The position numbers were made by a program, and so were the translations under genes. The notes under the pieces were generated by a model, which was not told the DNA's origin, made no database searches, and saw only the letters and a list, made by a program, of their open reading frames with translations. 64,000 nucleotides of DNA. Source: Turnera subulata (Eukaryota; Streptophyta; Magnoliopsida; Malpighiales; Passifloraceae). Each line of letters starts with the position of its first letter. Position 1 is the stretch's first letter. The DNA lies in contig JAKUCV010002457.1 in NCBI GenBank assembly GCA_028386065.3, positions 30,483-94,482 of the forward strand. The letters run 5' to 3'. Positions 35,801-48,583 of this stretch are shown one piece after another.

Positions 35801-36186
35801 AGGCCTCTTACTCTCCAAGCATGATCACTTGCAAATAGAAGCCTTTACAGATGCTGATTGGGCTGGCTCACCAGATGATAGAAGGTCTACAACCGGTTAT
35901 TGTACACTCGTTGGAGGAAACTTGGTTACTTGGAGGAGTAAAAAATAGAGTGTGGTTGCTAGATCAAGTGCTGAAGCAGAGTATAGAGCTATGGCTCAAG
36001 ATGTTTGTGAGCTCATGTGGCTGAAGAAGTTATTAGAAGAATTAAAATTGTCCGAACACTACAAATTATCTCTTTACTATGACAACAAAGTTGCCATCAG
36101 TATTGCTCACATTCCTGTGCAACATGATTGAACAAAGCATATTGAAATTGATCGACACTTCATCAATTTCAATATGCTTGATAATG
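32875..36186 (+). pseudogene. copia-2 pol (protease, integrase, RT, RNase H)
   Basis: The protease motif is altered to DFGA (expected D[ST]GA) at about 33121. A frameshift near 33555 lies inside the HRLGHPS block. Integrase: CDACEYAKHTKNH, HSDIWGP, KTDNGTEY and QNGVAERKNRQ supply the zinc and D,D,E residues within a 519-codon open frame (33543-35102). RT: GCKWVFIVKHKVDGSIERYK, a TAG at 35100, VKNTFLHGDLEEEVYM, LKKALYGLKQSPRAWF and YFDDIVMTGDD. RNase H (35780-36130): DADWAGSPDDRRSTTGYC and SSAEAEYRAMAQ, with three more stops. Confidence 0.92.
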
Positions 36187-36420
36187 AACTTAATGATGAT
36201 CTTGATGAACAATAAAATAAAAAGAATAAAATATAAGGGAGAAAATTTATTTACTAAAAGAATGTATATCACCATATCAAACTGACTCATAAGGCAAACA
36301 TTTCTATTTATAGATCATTGCAATACTGTGAAAGGTGAAATGTGAGGCTACAAATTGTCATGGAATTATTGGCCACAAGTTAGCAAAATCCCACATATTG
36401 TTGGCTACAATGGACATGGA

Positions 36421-36680
36421 TTAATTGCATATATAGGGTCCGTACTATTTCAAAAGTATCATTTGGGGGTTTGTACTATTTTTTGTCTCTTTTACGAGTC
36501 TATACTCTTATTTTTTTTGTCCCTTTTAGGGGTCTCGGCAGTCCACGTCATTAGCGGGACTGCCCGAGGCCCCTAAAAGAATCGAAAAATAAGAGTACAG
36601 ACCTGTAAAAAGGACAAAAAATAGTACACATCCCCAAACGATACTTTTGAAATAGTACGGACCCTATATATGCAATTTAC
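36421..36680. mobile_element. Palindromic MITE, copy 3
   Basis: It runs from ATTGCATATATAGGGTCC to GGACCCTATATATGCAAT and is about 260 bp, with the same arms as the copies at 9684 and 10336. Confidence 0.85.
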
Positions 36681-36945
36681 TATTATATTTATTTTTCTTT
36701 TCCGTCCTCTTGATAATTGTCCTATCAGTGGAAGAATAAGATGAGAATAAACAAATAACTCCAACACAAATCTAGGTTAGATTTATACCATGTATGAGGT
36801 TGTCTAACATAGAAATAGATGATATATAAATATTTTTAAGAAAAATTTGAGAGTGATTAACGAGATTTAAATATCCAAAAAAGTAATTAACCCTTCATAA
36901 ATCAATCCTGCAGCCGAAGGAAAGAAAAACAACTTGCAAAAATAA

Positions 36946-37204
36946 ATAAATCGCATATATAGGGTCCATACTATTTCAAAAGTATCGTTTGGGGGTCTGT
37001 ACTATTTTTTGTCCCTTTTACGGGCCTATACTCTTATTTTTCGTCCCTTTTAAGGGTCTCGTGCAGTCCACTTCATCAGCGAGACTGCCCGAAGCTCCTA
37101 AAAAGAATAAAAAATAAGGATACAGACCCATAAAAGAGACACAAAATAGTATAAGCCCCAATCGATACTTTTGGAATAGTACAGACCCCATATATGCAAT
37201 TTAC
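36946..37204. mobile_element. Palindromic MITE, copy 4
   Basis: TAAATCGCATATATAGGG to CCCCATATATGCAATTTA, about 259 bp, with more mismatches between arms than copy 2. The 265 bp between copies 3 and 4 has no feature I can name. Confidence 0.82.
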
Positions 37205-37570
37205 TCCAATGGACATTCACTCATTAATTTGTAGCAATCTTTGTATTTGACTTGACTGAGCTATGTTACATCATGCAAGGCTTTTCTTTCCTAGTTACTT
37301 TGTTGATGTTCTTACAGAATATGTCTAATGTACTGCCTAGTTATCGAGTTACTCTCCCCCTCTCTCGATTTGTGATTGATTTTTTTTTTTCCGGGGCCAT
37401 GGACATCGCCCCTATCCAACTCCAACCTTTGTCCTGGTTCAATCCTGTCTGAACAGTACACGAAGATATCTGAAGAACAGATTTCTAGAGATGTATAAGA
37501 GCATGTATTTTCATACATTGAGTAAAAGAAATTATGAAAAGCCCTAAAAAAAAAAAAGAAAAAGAAAATC

Positions 37571-40500
37571 TCAAGAGTCAATTTGGTCAAGGTAAAAGGA
37601 TTGTCTGGCTTGGATGAAATTCCTTATGCTTGACCCATCGCCCTGCTTCACAACTCTTCCATCCTCCATATAGAAAGCACCATCTGCATGCTCGAGTTCT
37701 TCCAATCGATGCGTCACCCATAAAGCTGTTACCCCCTCTGATGCATACAAGCAGTTCTTGACTGCTTTAATCACGCCAGTCTAGCAATCATTGACAAATA
37801 TTAGCAATGTAAATTCAGCAGACAAGTTACAGAAGTTGTTTACTATCAGCAACCGTATTAAGTGATTTAAACAAAATCGGAGCTTTTGCAATATAATCCC
37901 TTCTCGCTAACTTCTAACCCTCGAATACTTTTTTGAAATAGAGTAGAATGTCATTCCAGAATCATTTCAAGCCTTACTGCAAAAGTGATTTAAAGAGGAG
38001 ATCAAGATCTAAGGACCTGTGATTCTCACTCCCTATTACCAGTTGATACACGTATTGAGCTGCTTAATCAACCTCCCAACTAAGACACAAGAGGCTAAGC
38101 AACCTCATACCTAAGGTAGATGCCATTTCCCTGGTATCTTTGAGTACTGTTGCACTAAATTGGCCTTGTATTCATTTTTGTTCATGGCTGCCAACTAAAC
38201 CCAAGCTGTTCAACTCCCACATCATATGCTCCAGTCCAAGCTCCTTACGAACACTCTGCATTTGCTTCTAAAGCTTACTAACGAAGCAAGATACTTCTAT
38301 GCTATTATTGCCAGATCAATGACCACCTAAACATCGCTATCTGAGGTAAAAGGTTTCCAACATGCAGTATCAATAGAGATTTTATAATTCCTACAACTGA
38401 TGCGACATATACTTATGCTACAATGATTCTGCAACAATTTTTTTTTGGTTTCCTTCCTGTATCCGGCCTGGCTCTTATAGGCCACAGAGCCAACTAAACC
38501 AAACTTGGGTACTGTCGAACCCATTACTGGGAGCAGACCCCCCAATGTTGCATTTTCCATACACAAGGCAGGGATCGAACATGGGACCTTGCTTAATGGT
38601 TATGGAACTACTTCGTATACATATATGTATTCTCAACTTAGTAAGCTGTAATCTGCTAACCACCTGCAAAGGAGATTTTGATGATCAAAAACAGTGTCAT
38701 CACAGGCCTATCAGATTGACCAAATAATGATGCTTTTCTCTTCAAAAGCAGGTGCCAACAACCGCCTTTCGCTCTGCCCACAAAATCAAAACACAACACG
38801 AAGATCTGAAATTCCAATCATATGTGGCACTCCACATGCATTTACTCCAACATGGGGAAACAGATGGTCAATTAACCTTCCTAATGACACCATAAACAGT
38901 CAATATTGCACATGCCTCCTTCCCACGTTCACTTCTACCAATTAATTACATTCGAAGAATTTCTTGCTGTGTATATAACATTCAAACATCTCAAATACCT
39001 ACTCCACTCTCATATTCTAAAGGAAGCCAGCAATCAAAGAAATTACCCACCATGCTAAAAGATTAAACGGTTTGCATGTCCCTTTATTCAAAGTATTTTG
39101 CTGCTTTCTTATTTTCACTTCCAGTTGATATATTTTCAACTTAGTCTTGTACAAACAATAATCAATAGATGTGTCAATACATAACAATTTCAGAGCTCTC
39201 AAAAAACAATAACTCGTGCATACAAATCATTTTTCAAAAGGAAACACTGGAACAGCTACTTCTCCACAGTAATTACACTAAACTTTCATTGGGACAAAAA
39301 AGCAATTTTACTTTTGCACGGAAAATGTTAAATCTAGCTTATTAATGTTTAAAGAACAAATGCAGCCTTTTATAGTCGAAAGCAAGGAGATTGGTGCATG
39401 CAACAATATTAAACAATAAGCCTAAGGTGCTCACAGGTCAAAAGCTTAAGGAATGGGTTTGAGAAAAATACGGCCAGACTAGAATAGTGTGAGAGGATAC
39501 TGACACATTGTCATGTCTAGAAGGAAGCAACTAATTTGCTGTTTTCTGCAGCCAATGATAATGCATTTATACGACATGGATTATAGGACATGTAGTGTCA
39601 AAAGCAACAGTTAAACTGAGGTGCCGTACAATTCTTCTAGCAGCAATGATTATGAAGCCATGAGATCCTTGCCTCAACAAGGTATGAACTTTTATTGCCA
39701 GTATTCTTCCAACTCCATGAAGTTCCAGAAAGAAAAGACATACAGCAAGGCAGAAAAGCTAATGCCCGCCAAATGGAAAACGGAAATGATTTCTAGCCAT
39801 GAGAATGTCAAGAGAGGTTGTAGCTACATATCATAAAAAGTATCAAGTATATTTCTGATGGTGGTTCATGTACTATATGAGTTGTAGCAGTACTAGGAAA
39901 ACAGGGTCAAATGAATACTCTTTAAAACTAAATTGGCAAAACGTCTAGCAAAGTTGACCAAGAGAGGATGAGAGCCCGTTTCACCACAGCATTTATTAAT
40001 ATATGGCTAGAAAACTAAAGGATCATGTTAAAGTAATGACCACAATTGAAATGCAACCATTACTTGGGGCTTTGAAGAACTATGATCAGATTATTGGGCA
40101 TATAACAATCTGTGACAATTTCCTAAGATAGAAAAGACAACCGTTTCCCCTTTTCAGGGAATTAAAAAATGGAGAACGATATACCTGATCATTTTCATCT
40201 AAAAAGGTTGTGAGCTCATCCAATAATAGCACTTTACATGCTTCAGCTAGAGCGCCAGCAATGGCCACCCTTTGTTTCTGACCACCACTCAGAGTTTGAA
40301 CAGGCCTCTGGCAAGTGTAGAAGAAGGTAACGTGTAAAGCAAATATAATTAGCATATGCCCTTCAGGAAGCTATATGGTACACGATCCTACTTGCATGTA
40401 GGCAGACATGCCAACGGAATCCAAAGCTTTTGAAACCCTGCATCTTACTTCATCTTCTTTGAGGTTGAACTTACCAAGACCAAAAGCCACATCAGCTTCT

Positions 40501-41606
40501 ACTGTAGGCATCACAACCTGACATAAGGTCAATGCTGCTTTTGTCAATAGACATGCTGGTTTTTACTATTTCAAGCTGTGGTGTCCCTACTAATTCAATA
40601 AGCATGATTCTATTTTACAAATTAAATTCGTTCATAATCTCTTGAGACATGCTAAATCAGGCTCAGGAACTCGTCATTATCATCACACCAGATTTTCTTC
40701 TTAACATATTGCAACCAGTAGTAACGGCTGGTAAGAGCTACCATGTATTGACTTTGGGAATTCAAATCTCATTACAAGATGTTGAAATCTCAAAGAGTGA
40801 ATGCAAAATATGAAGAAAAGAAGACACGAGACTTATGCACATCAAGCATTCCCTTAAAATGGAACAATAGTCTTAATCCATCTACACAGTGGCATTAACT
40901 CAAGTTTCCACAAAGTTAAAAGACTCAGCTAATAAAGTTTTCCAAACTGGGTAGCTAAAGAGGTGGAAAAACCAACCTGATGGTCTGGATTTTGGAAGAC
41001 AAAGCTTTTAGGACTTTTCACCCACAAGTTTCCACTATTTGGGTTTAAAAGGCCAGCCAGAACCTGCCAGCATTAGAGAATCAAAAGCCATCATTATGGA
41101 ACTTTGTCCTAATTTCACAGCGGATACCAAAAGTCGAGATGCAATGCTATTGGTACCCTAACACTTGCTAGCAATTGATGAACATAACGTAGAGAGAAAC
41201 ACAGGAGAAAAGATTGAGTATAACCTTCAAGAGGGTAGATTTCCCACAACCATTGGGTCCAAGAAGCATCCAGAGTTGGCCGGAAGGGACCCTGAGAGAG
41301 CAGTCTTTGAGGATGGGAACTGATTTCCCATCGTGCCGCATTTGAATGTAGAAGTTGAGATTCCGGCAGTCAATGGAAATGTCCTCAGTAATGTCAGACC
41401 TGCAAAGGAAATGAGACGACAGTGCTAAAAAAAAAAAAGAGGAACAGAAAGAAACGCAGCAACAGGTGTTTGAAGTGAACAGAAGGGCCTGGGAGACACC
41501 TTGAGGTAGATGCGGATTGAAGGGGAGGGAGATGAGGAGTAGATGCATCAGGGAATGCTTTGGGACGAGGGGTTATTGTGAGGGTTTTGGAGGTGCAAAG
41601 GTACAT
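37571..41606 (-). CDS. ABCI10: Plastid ECF-type ABC transporter ATPase, ABCI10 type
   Basis: Six exons: 41606-41500, 41399-41225, 41063-40977, 40517-40392, 40307-40185 and 37780-37571. GT-AG introns join in phase to 275 residues, the usual size for this family. The first 36 residues are Ser/Thr/Pro-rich with few acids, fitting a plastid transit peptide. ABC motifs: Walker A GPNGCGKST (83-91), Q-loop FQNPDHQ (117-123), signature LSGGQ (171-175), Walker B KVLLLDEL (190-197; Glu196 catalytic, Leu replacing the usual Pro) and H-loop His230. It has no membrane domain, as expected of a soluble ATPase that pairs with a separate transmembrane subunit. The Arabidopsis relative is reported in a chloroplast metal-homeostasis module. 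The ATG at 41606 is the only Met after an in-frame stop. The last intron is 2.4 kb. Confidence 0.96.
38436..38640 (-). mobile_element. Probable SINE in the last ABCI10 intron
   Basis: The minus strand has GTTCGATCCCTGCC (B-box-like, about 38580), then TGGGGGGTCTGCTCCC, and ends in an A-run (GGAAACCAAAAAAAAA, about 38440). The layout fits a tRNA-derived SINE. The A box is not clear and no TSD was verified. Confidence 0.45.
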
Positions 41607-42441
41607 CTTAGTGGGTGGGTGTGTTATATTATTGAGTGGATAGAGAGGAGGGTTAGGTTATGGAACTTGTGCAGCAGATTCCACCTTTTCTTTGGCTGAT
41701 GATGCAAAGCAAATACACATTACTTAGTACCTGAATCAGTTCCTCCCTTGTTAATGACAAAAAAACAAACTCATAGAGTTTTAGATACAAAAGAGATTAG
41801 GGGGGGGTGGGGGGAAAAAAGATGGAATTGCTTGCTTTTGTAATAAGCCTGCAAAATCGAATGTAGCGTGAAGTATGAAGCACAAAAAATGGGATTTGTA
41901 ATCTACAGCTTCCTATTTTTTTCGAGAGGAGGGGATTTTGCAATTAACTGAGATCATAGGGATCATAACCAGATCATGGGGCATTGAACCACCCAACAAA
42001 GAGAGCGGCCACTGATCGGAGCAGGATAAGGAGGTCATCGACAACAAAATAAATAAGAAAAGAAATGCGCAGAATTAGAGATATAAAGGTAAGTAAACTA
42101 TATGGCTGGCAATGGCATGCCTTCCTTCATTTCATGTGAGGATGTTGAGAATCATTGGCGGTTCCCTTCCCCAGAGTAACAATTGCCGTCCCCGAAGAAG
42201 GGGAGCCGTTTATTATCTATCTATCCAGTATCGACTATCTATCTCCGTCTTGCTCACCGTTCGACAAGGAGGAGGGACAAAACGAGGCAAAGGTGGTTTG
42301 GCTCTGATGCTCCGGACCCAAAGAAGCAGTGGAGCTCAGACTTCTTTGGCTTTCTTTTCCTTTCTTCTTTTCTTTTCTTTTTTTTTTATTTTTATGGGAT
42401 TTTTCTATGATGCTCATGAGTATGAGTATGATACTCACCCG
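41607..42441. other. ABCI10 upstream region
   Basis: A minus-strand AATAATATAACAC at about 41624-41636 is a possible TATA region close to the start codon. I see no other gene. The frame at 42112-42465 runs into low-complexity Phe codons and has no recognisable domain. Confidence 0.35.
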
Positions 42442-42587
42442 ATTATAAATAAAAAAAGAAAATAAAAATATGATAAATAATGTTATTATAAAGTTTCAAT
42501 ATCCGTGGTTAAATGATTAGTGTTGGATATTGAAACTTTATAATAACATTATTTATCATATTTTTATTTTCTTTTTTCATTTATAAT
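42442..42587. mobile_element. 146-bp hairpin MITE
   Basis: 63-bp arms (42442-42504 and 42525-42587) are almost perfectly complementary around a 20-nt loop. The arms are AT-rich and include TTTCAATATCC/GGATATTGAAA. No TSD is certain. Confidence 0.75.
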
Positions 42588-42802
42588 AGATATTTTAGGT
42601 AAGAATTCATCCACGATGGTAAGATATTAAATATTACTTTATAAGTTGACCTAGCAAATTTATAAGTACAAACTTTATTTTAAAGATTTAATAAGAAATT
42701 TACCTATTAACCTACCAATATTTGTGTTAAGATTGACCTAGGAGCACATGACATTCGTGAAAAGCCCCCTGGTCCTGTTTTGGTTACCCCGTCTCGGCAG
42801 GT

Positions 42803-43235
42803 GTGGCTACCTCCACCGGTGGTAAATACAAGCTCAATATGAATGCTGGGATTTTTGGTGACGATAGGTGTGGGCTTGGCGCTGTCATTAGGAACTCCAG
42901 CGGGGACATTATGTTAATGGCCTGGACTCAAACAGAAGCCTCATTGTCAGTGGAGATTGTGGAGGCTCAAGCTCTGATTTTTGGACTTCAGCTAGCGGCT
43001 TCTACAGGTTTCTTAGACGTCGAAGCTGAATCTGATTGTCTGCAAGCAGTGAATGAGCTGCGTTCAATCCAAAAGGCACCCTCGTACCTCTCCCTGGTGT
43101 TATCACAGCTGGCTGCTATTATACCATTGTTGCGCTCCTTCTCTATCACTCATATATCTAGACAAGGAAATAAATTAGCCCATGAGGTGGCTCAGCAGGC
43201 TAGATTTTGTAATACTGAATGTGTCCTGTTAGACG
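42803..43235 (+). pseudogene. LINE RNase H fragment cut by T2
   Basis: This open frame of about 144 codons is an RNase H type I (RVT_3) domain: KLNMNAGIFGDDRCGLGAVI, the VEIVEAQALIFGLQLA helix with the catalytic Glu, VEAESDCLQAVNEL with the third Asp, and the ISRQGNKLAHEVAQQA C-terminal helix with its His-containing block. The first catalytic Asp is Asn (NMNAG instead of NxDGA). The frame ends where T2 begins at 43236. A stand-alone host RNase H is possible but the sequence looks LINE-derived. Confidence 0.75.
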
Positions 43236-45413
43236 TGAAATGCCCGACCCGTATTTACCGTACACAGTAAACACGTGCCGGAACTGTGACGACCCAACCA
43301 TAGAAAGCCCAGCATACAGTGTATACAATAGAAACTCGGGCTCAACAGCCCAAAATAAAAACATCAATAACAACATAACCGGCCCAATGGCCCAACAATA
43401 GCAAAAATAATGCACAGCGGAAGACTTAATAACTCACAAAACACTGTATGCGACACTGATGCAAACTATGTATCCGAGCCCTGTCCAAGGGATAACGCCG
43501 CAGCCTGTCTGGAATGCACCAAACCTGTACCACAAATAACTCATCCTACGGGATGAAAGCCCGCAGGTGAGGGGTGAGTCCGAAGTGCTCACAACCATGG
43601 ATAGACGATCAATATGCAACACTAATAATTACTCAAGGTAGAAAACAAGCAAAAACTGCCAAAATACACTCAACCGAAAGACTCGACCCAAAACCGGTCC
43701 AAGACCAAAAAAAAGACTCAAATAAAATTCCAAATTCCAATTTTATCTTTCCGGGCCCCGTCACGGATAAGCTAGAGGTCAGACCTGGTTATCAACATAT
43801 TCCGGGTGCCAGACCAAATCCAAGAGAACCCAGGGATCGAGATCCCAAAAATACGAACCCAGGGATAGACATTCCAAGCATAGACATGCTTATCACAAGT
43901 AACCCAGGTCAAGGCCACCACAAAATAGTCTTAAACCATCGAGTCGTACCACTACTTACCACGTGACAATTATATTATCATCTTCAAAATCAAATCACAG
44001 GGATCAACATCCCTAACCAAAATACCGGGATAGACATCCCATCCAAATCCAAGGATCGACATCCTTATCACCAATTATTATTTAATCCATTTTATTTAAT
44101 GCCAAAAAGACACAAGGATAAACATCCAAAAACTCGACGTACAGGGAATAAACATCCCAAAACCGATCAAGATACTGGGACAAACATCCCGACATCAAAC
44201 CACAACAAATACAACAACCAACAATGCAATAATCATCAAACACAATAACCGAGTAATACAGGCACATATTGAAGGAAATCCATCCTCACCTTGGCCGATT
44301 ACTCAACTCCGGAGACAATGACCGGTCCCAAGCCGGCTCCTCGGGAAACTGCCCGATATCATAACCTATACAACAAAATAGTATATACTCACATAAGATG
44401 CACATAAGAGTATGTCATGATGCCAATACTGCGAAATAACCCATCCCGGTTACATATCTTTTATTTTCATCTTTTACCAAAAATATTATACCGTACGTAT
44501 ATCCGAATATAATTTCGGTACCATACTTTATTTAAAACTCTTTTAAAAATATTTTCATAAATTAATTATACTTTTCCCAAAATATAATCACCATAATTTG
44601 AAACACCCCGACCCAATTTTACCCAACATACAGTAATTACTGAACAATAGTGCCGACACGTGGCACAAATAGTATATTCAACAGAAATCCCGGCCCAACG
44701 GCCTACAGTAACAACATTAGCACAGCGGAAGCGATTATAAACTCAATGTCAACAAATGCAAGGTCCAATGCAACTAATGGATCCGAGTCCTGCCCGAGGG
44801 GTGGGCCGCAGCTTGCCTCATACGTTCCTGCACTACAAACAACTCAACCTACGGGATGAAACCCCGCAGGCGAGGGGTGAGTCCGAAGTGCTCACCGACG
44901 AAGGATAAACAGTGATATGCAGGCAAACACAATACTTTCGAAGTAAAATTCCAGCAAGAGACATAGCAGAGAAGCAACCAGATTATAACTGAGCCCAGAC
45001 CAAAAGAATATTTATTATTGCCAATTTTATCTTTCGGGCCCTGTCACTGGACAAGCTAGGGTCATACCTGGTTATTAACATGTTCCGGGTGCTAGATCAA
45101 TCCAAGAGAACCCAGGGATCGATATCCCAAAATTTTAATCACGGGATAGACATCCCAAGCATAGACATGCTTATCACAAGTAACCCAGATCATAGCCACC
45201 ACAAAACAGTCTCTAACCATCTAGTCGTACCACTACTTTTCAAGTGACAATATAGTCGTCAACACAAATTCCAATTATCCAATTATCTCGTCATATCAGT
45301 TATCCACAATCAATATTCAACATCAACAACAATAGCACCATAATCAAACACAATTGGCTCAGCAGTTCAATCAGGCAAATAACTACCAGAGAAACAAACA
45401 AACACAGTATTAT

Positions 45414-48400
45414 TGTAACAGCCCGAGTAAAATTTGGATTTTTACCGGGACTGTGGAAATTGTTTTACCGTGATTTACTGATGAACTAATCTTGGGTAAT
45501 TAATTCACGGTAAAACGGGAGTCGTTTTTCGGAACCGAGAATTTTCCCGCGCTCGGGAGTGTCTTCCTAACTAACCGAGCCTCGGTTTCTAATTCCGAGA
45601 CTTGGGCGATGCTCAGGGGAATTAATCGGATTTTTCGAGCCCAAGTCGTATTTTTGGACTCGGGACGGAAAATTTGAAATGACGGCTTTGCCCTTCCCCT
45701 CTTTTCTTTTCTTTTCTCCTTTTCTCTTTCTCTTTCTTCCTTCTTCTTCAGTTTTCTCACGTTTCTCAACCTGTCAACAGCCACCGTCACCAAAACCACG
45801 TGCCACCCTACCTACCACCATGCACACCACGCCGCTAACCACCTCGTGACCAACTACCCTGCCTACCACCACAACCACCTCCCGCCCACCAACTGTCACC
45901 ATCTATAAAAACCTCCCCCTCTCAGTAACCCCTTCACGCCATGAACCATCTCTCTTCTCTTCCCATGCACACGCACGCCATCATCACAGCACCATCTCTT
46001 CTTTTCTCCTCCTCTCCACCTCACACAACACCACCCTCTCTTCTCTTCTCCCGAGTGACCGAGCCGCTGCACCGCCAACACGCACAACTGCCCATGCAAC
46101 TTCACGTCAACGAGCACCAGGCCAGCTCGACGCCGCCATCTCCACACGACCCTCTCCTACCTCCTTCACGCTATCTCGCTACAGGGTAGTCGTCGCCGCC
46201 CTCGCCTCCCTCACGTGGTGCCGTTGCCGAGCCCTTCCCTGCCGCGCCTGCACACGCGTAGCCACCAAGTTTCCCGCCCTCGCGAACCGCCACAACCTGC
46301 GCCTGCACCGCCACTGCTCGCGCCACCTCCAGCTGCTGCCGCCTGCTCGCGTTGACCCCACGCCGCGACGAGCTCGCCCGACAAAGCCGCCCGTCACTTC
46401 CCCTCCTTGCTTCCTCTTGCGCCGCAGCCACGACCACCACCCTCCTCCATGCTGCTCGCCTGCCACCTACTCGTCACGCCGTGCCGCCGTGCCCCGCCTC
46501 CAGCCGCCCGCGTCGCACAGGTAAGTGCAAGGTTGAAGAAGACGTTACTGTGAGCATGCATGTGGGCTGTTTCATTTCGTTGCATGGGCTGTGTTCTTTG
46601 TTTCATGTGGGCTGGATTGTTTTATTGCATGGGTTTGCATGATGGGCTTTGCATGGATGTCAGCATGGGCTGTTGGTGCATGTGGGCTGGGCTTATGGGC
46701 TTGCATGTTGGGCTGGGCCTGCGCATGGGCCTGGGTCCTCGGTTGGGCCTGGGGCTTGGCACTGTTCATAGGCTTAGTCCAGCACTATTCACAAGCCCAG
46801 CCCGATTTAAAAAAAATAATAAAAAAAATAATAAAAAAAAGAAGATAAATAAAAATAATAAAAATAAAATCTGGAAAAATATATTTTTTGGGAAATATTT
46901 TAATATTTTTGGACATATATATATTTATTATGAAAATAGATTGGAAATAAAGATATGGAAAATAAATAAATGGAAATATTTTGAATAAGGAAATAATTTG
47001 GGAAAAAGGATTTAACTAGGTAAATATAATTTTTGGAAAAGTATAGTTATTTCTCTAAAGTTATGATTTCTGAAAAGTAAAGATATATTTATGGAAATAA
47101 TTTTTGGAAGGTTTAACCAAAGCATCAAATACCGGAATAGTACCGGGAAAAGTATTTTGACACCTAGAAAAAAATGGTGAATGATGATGATAATAGGGTA
47201 TACACCGGAACGTATAACCGAGTAGAAACAGTATTACAGTACATCATATCATTTGCAATATTTGTGCATTTTATGTGAATATGAATTATCTGCTGCACAG
47301 GAACTGACAACGTATACGAGCACGTGGAACCAGAACCTATTGACGAGTTTCCCGTGGAATTTATCGGCCAAGGTGAGGTTAAGTAAATATTTATTTACAT
47401 CCCGTGTTATCAAGTTGCTGTTTACTTACTGTGTCCAATGATGCTGGCATGATACTTTATGGCTGTGTGTGGTTGTTGTGTGATGAATTATGTTGATAAT
47501 TGTTACCATTGATGTTGTTGAGAATATCACTACTGTTGAGTTGTTGACTATATGTGACCTTGCTGGTATGAAGCCTTGTGGCAGTGTATGGAATTATTGT
47601 TGCTGTTGATATTGTTGTTGATGTTGGATTATGGTTATAAGTAAGACTATTGTAGCTGTTGACTGTAGAATTGTGTGAGTTGAGTACCGGGGGTACTATT
47701 ATGTGATGACAGTTTGGTATTGGTTATTATCCAGACAAGCGGAGAGGCTGCGAGCCTGCTCGGGATAATGAGAAAATGGCTGGACGATAGAAATGTAGTA
47801 ACTAGTCGAGGGGAAAGAAAATAATAAAATGTAAACACCTAGACATCTAGTAAGTCAGAGTTAAATGTTGGAACTGCCAGATGGTAGTCTTAGATTATGG
47901 TGCTGGGGGAGAGTTAGTGGCTGGTGCCTGCTCCCTGTCTGTACCAAGTTATTGTTATTTTTTGGGCACTGGGGGAGAGTTAGTGGTTGGTCCTGCTCCC
48001 TGTCTGTGCCAGTTTTACGTGGAGGTACCAGGGCGGGGTCCACGGGCTAGCTAGCTTGGCTACCAGGCGACGGCCATCATTTAACTTGTGATAGGGGCCC
48101 TGATAATAATATTGGAATAGTGTGTCTAGAATCACCAGTGTGTATTCAAGGTTCGTGAGAACCTTGGTTGATTGTTGTGTCGTGACTTGGAATGGTTACG
48201 GTGTATGTATATGTATATTTGCTTATGGGCTTACCCGGTGGGCACTTCGGACTCACCCCTCACCTGCGGGCTTTCATCCCGTAGGTTGAGTTATTTGTGG
48301 TACAGGTATATTGCATTCCAGACAGGCTGCGGCGTTATCCCTTGGACAGGACTCGGATCCATTAGTTGCATACAGAGTCATTGTGAGTCGTTAAGTCTTC

Positions 48401-48583
48401 CGCTGTGCATATTATTGTTGTTGGGCCATCGAGCCGGTTTTCATTATTATTGGTGTTTGTTATTTTGGGCCGTTGGGGCCGAGTTGTTGTTGTACACACT
48501 GTATGCTGAGTCATGCTGGGTTGGGTCGTCACAGTTCCAGCTTGTGTTTACTGTGTACGGTAAATACGGGTCGGGGCGTTTCA
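45414..48583 (+). mobile_element. A1: LTR-only element, TSD ATTAT
   Basis: TGTAACAGCCCGAGTAAA...GGGTCGGGGCGTTTCA, 3170 bp, with ATTAT at 45409-45413 and 48584-48588. It contains a pyrimidine-rich and GC-rich exon-like part ending CACAG-GTAAGT (46520/46521), a 72-nt island 47301-47372 bounded by splice-like sites, and the double stem-loop near 48240-48290. It lacks the hairpin array seen in T1, T2 and D. No conserved protein frame was found. Confidence 0.88.

Larger units (their letters stand above)
31399..36186 (+). mobile_element. copia-2: Ty1/copia retrotransposon inserted in copia-1 LTR, 3' truncated
   Basis: It is plus-oriented. An LTR-like leader (31399-31580, with TATAAATAAAGG at about 31507) precedes gag and pol in the order gag, protease, integrase, RT, RNase H. 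No 3' LTR is present; the sequence passes from RNase H into copia-1 LTR at about 36187. GTGAT/TTGAT at the edges could be a decayed 5-bp TSD. It is less decayed than copia-1, as nesting requires. Confidence 0.85.
23964..36322 (-). mobile_element. copia-1: old Ty1/copia retrotransposon with nested insertions
   Basis: Two short LTRs, about 135 bp, flank it: 23964-24098, and 31379-31398 joined to 36187-36322. Read on the minus strand the order is LTR, PBS, leader with tandem repeats, gag, integrase, RT, RNase H, PPT, LTR, which is the copia order. The PPT is TTGGGGAGTAT next to 24098. Many stops and shifts are present. Insertions: hAT-like element (24387-25205), U3-U3 palindrome (26155-27521), antisense gene 2 copy (about 29340-30300) and copia-2 (about 31399-36186). 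Flanks ATCTT and ATACT do not give a clean TSD. Confidence 0.88.
31379..36322 (-). repeat. copia-1 5' LTR, split by copia-2
   Basis: 31379-31398 matches the start and 36187-36322 the rest of the 3' LTR at 23964-24098. On the minus strand it ends TTTTATAACA, followed by CGTTATCAGCACGAG (31378 downward) in the primer-binding-site position. Confidence 0.75.
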
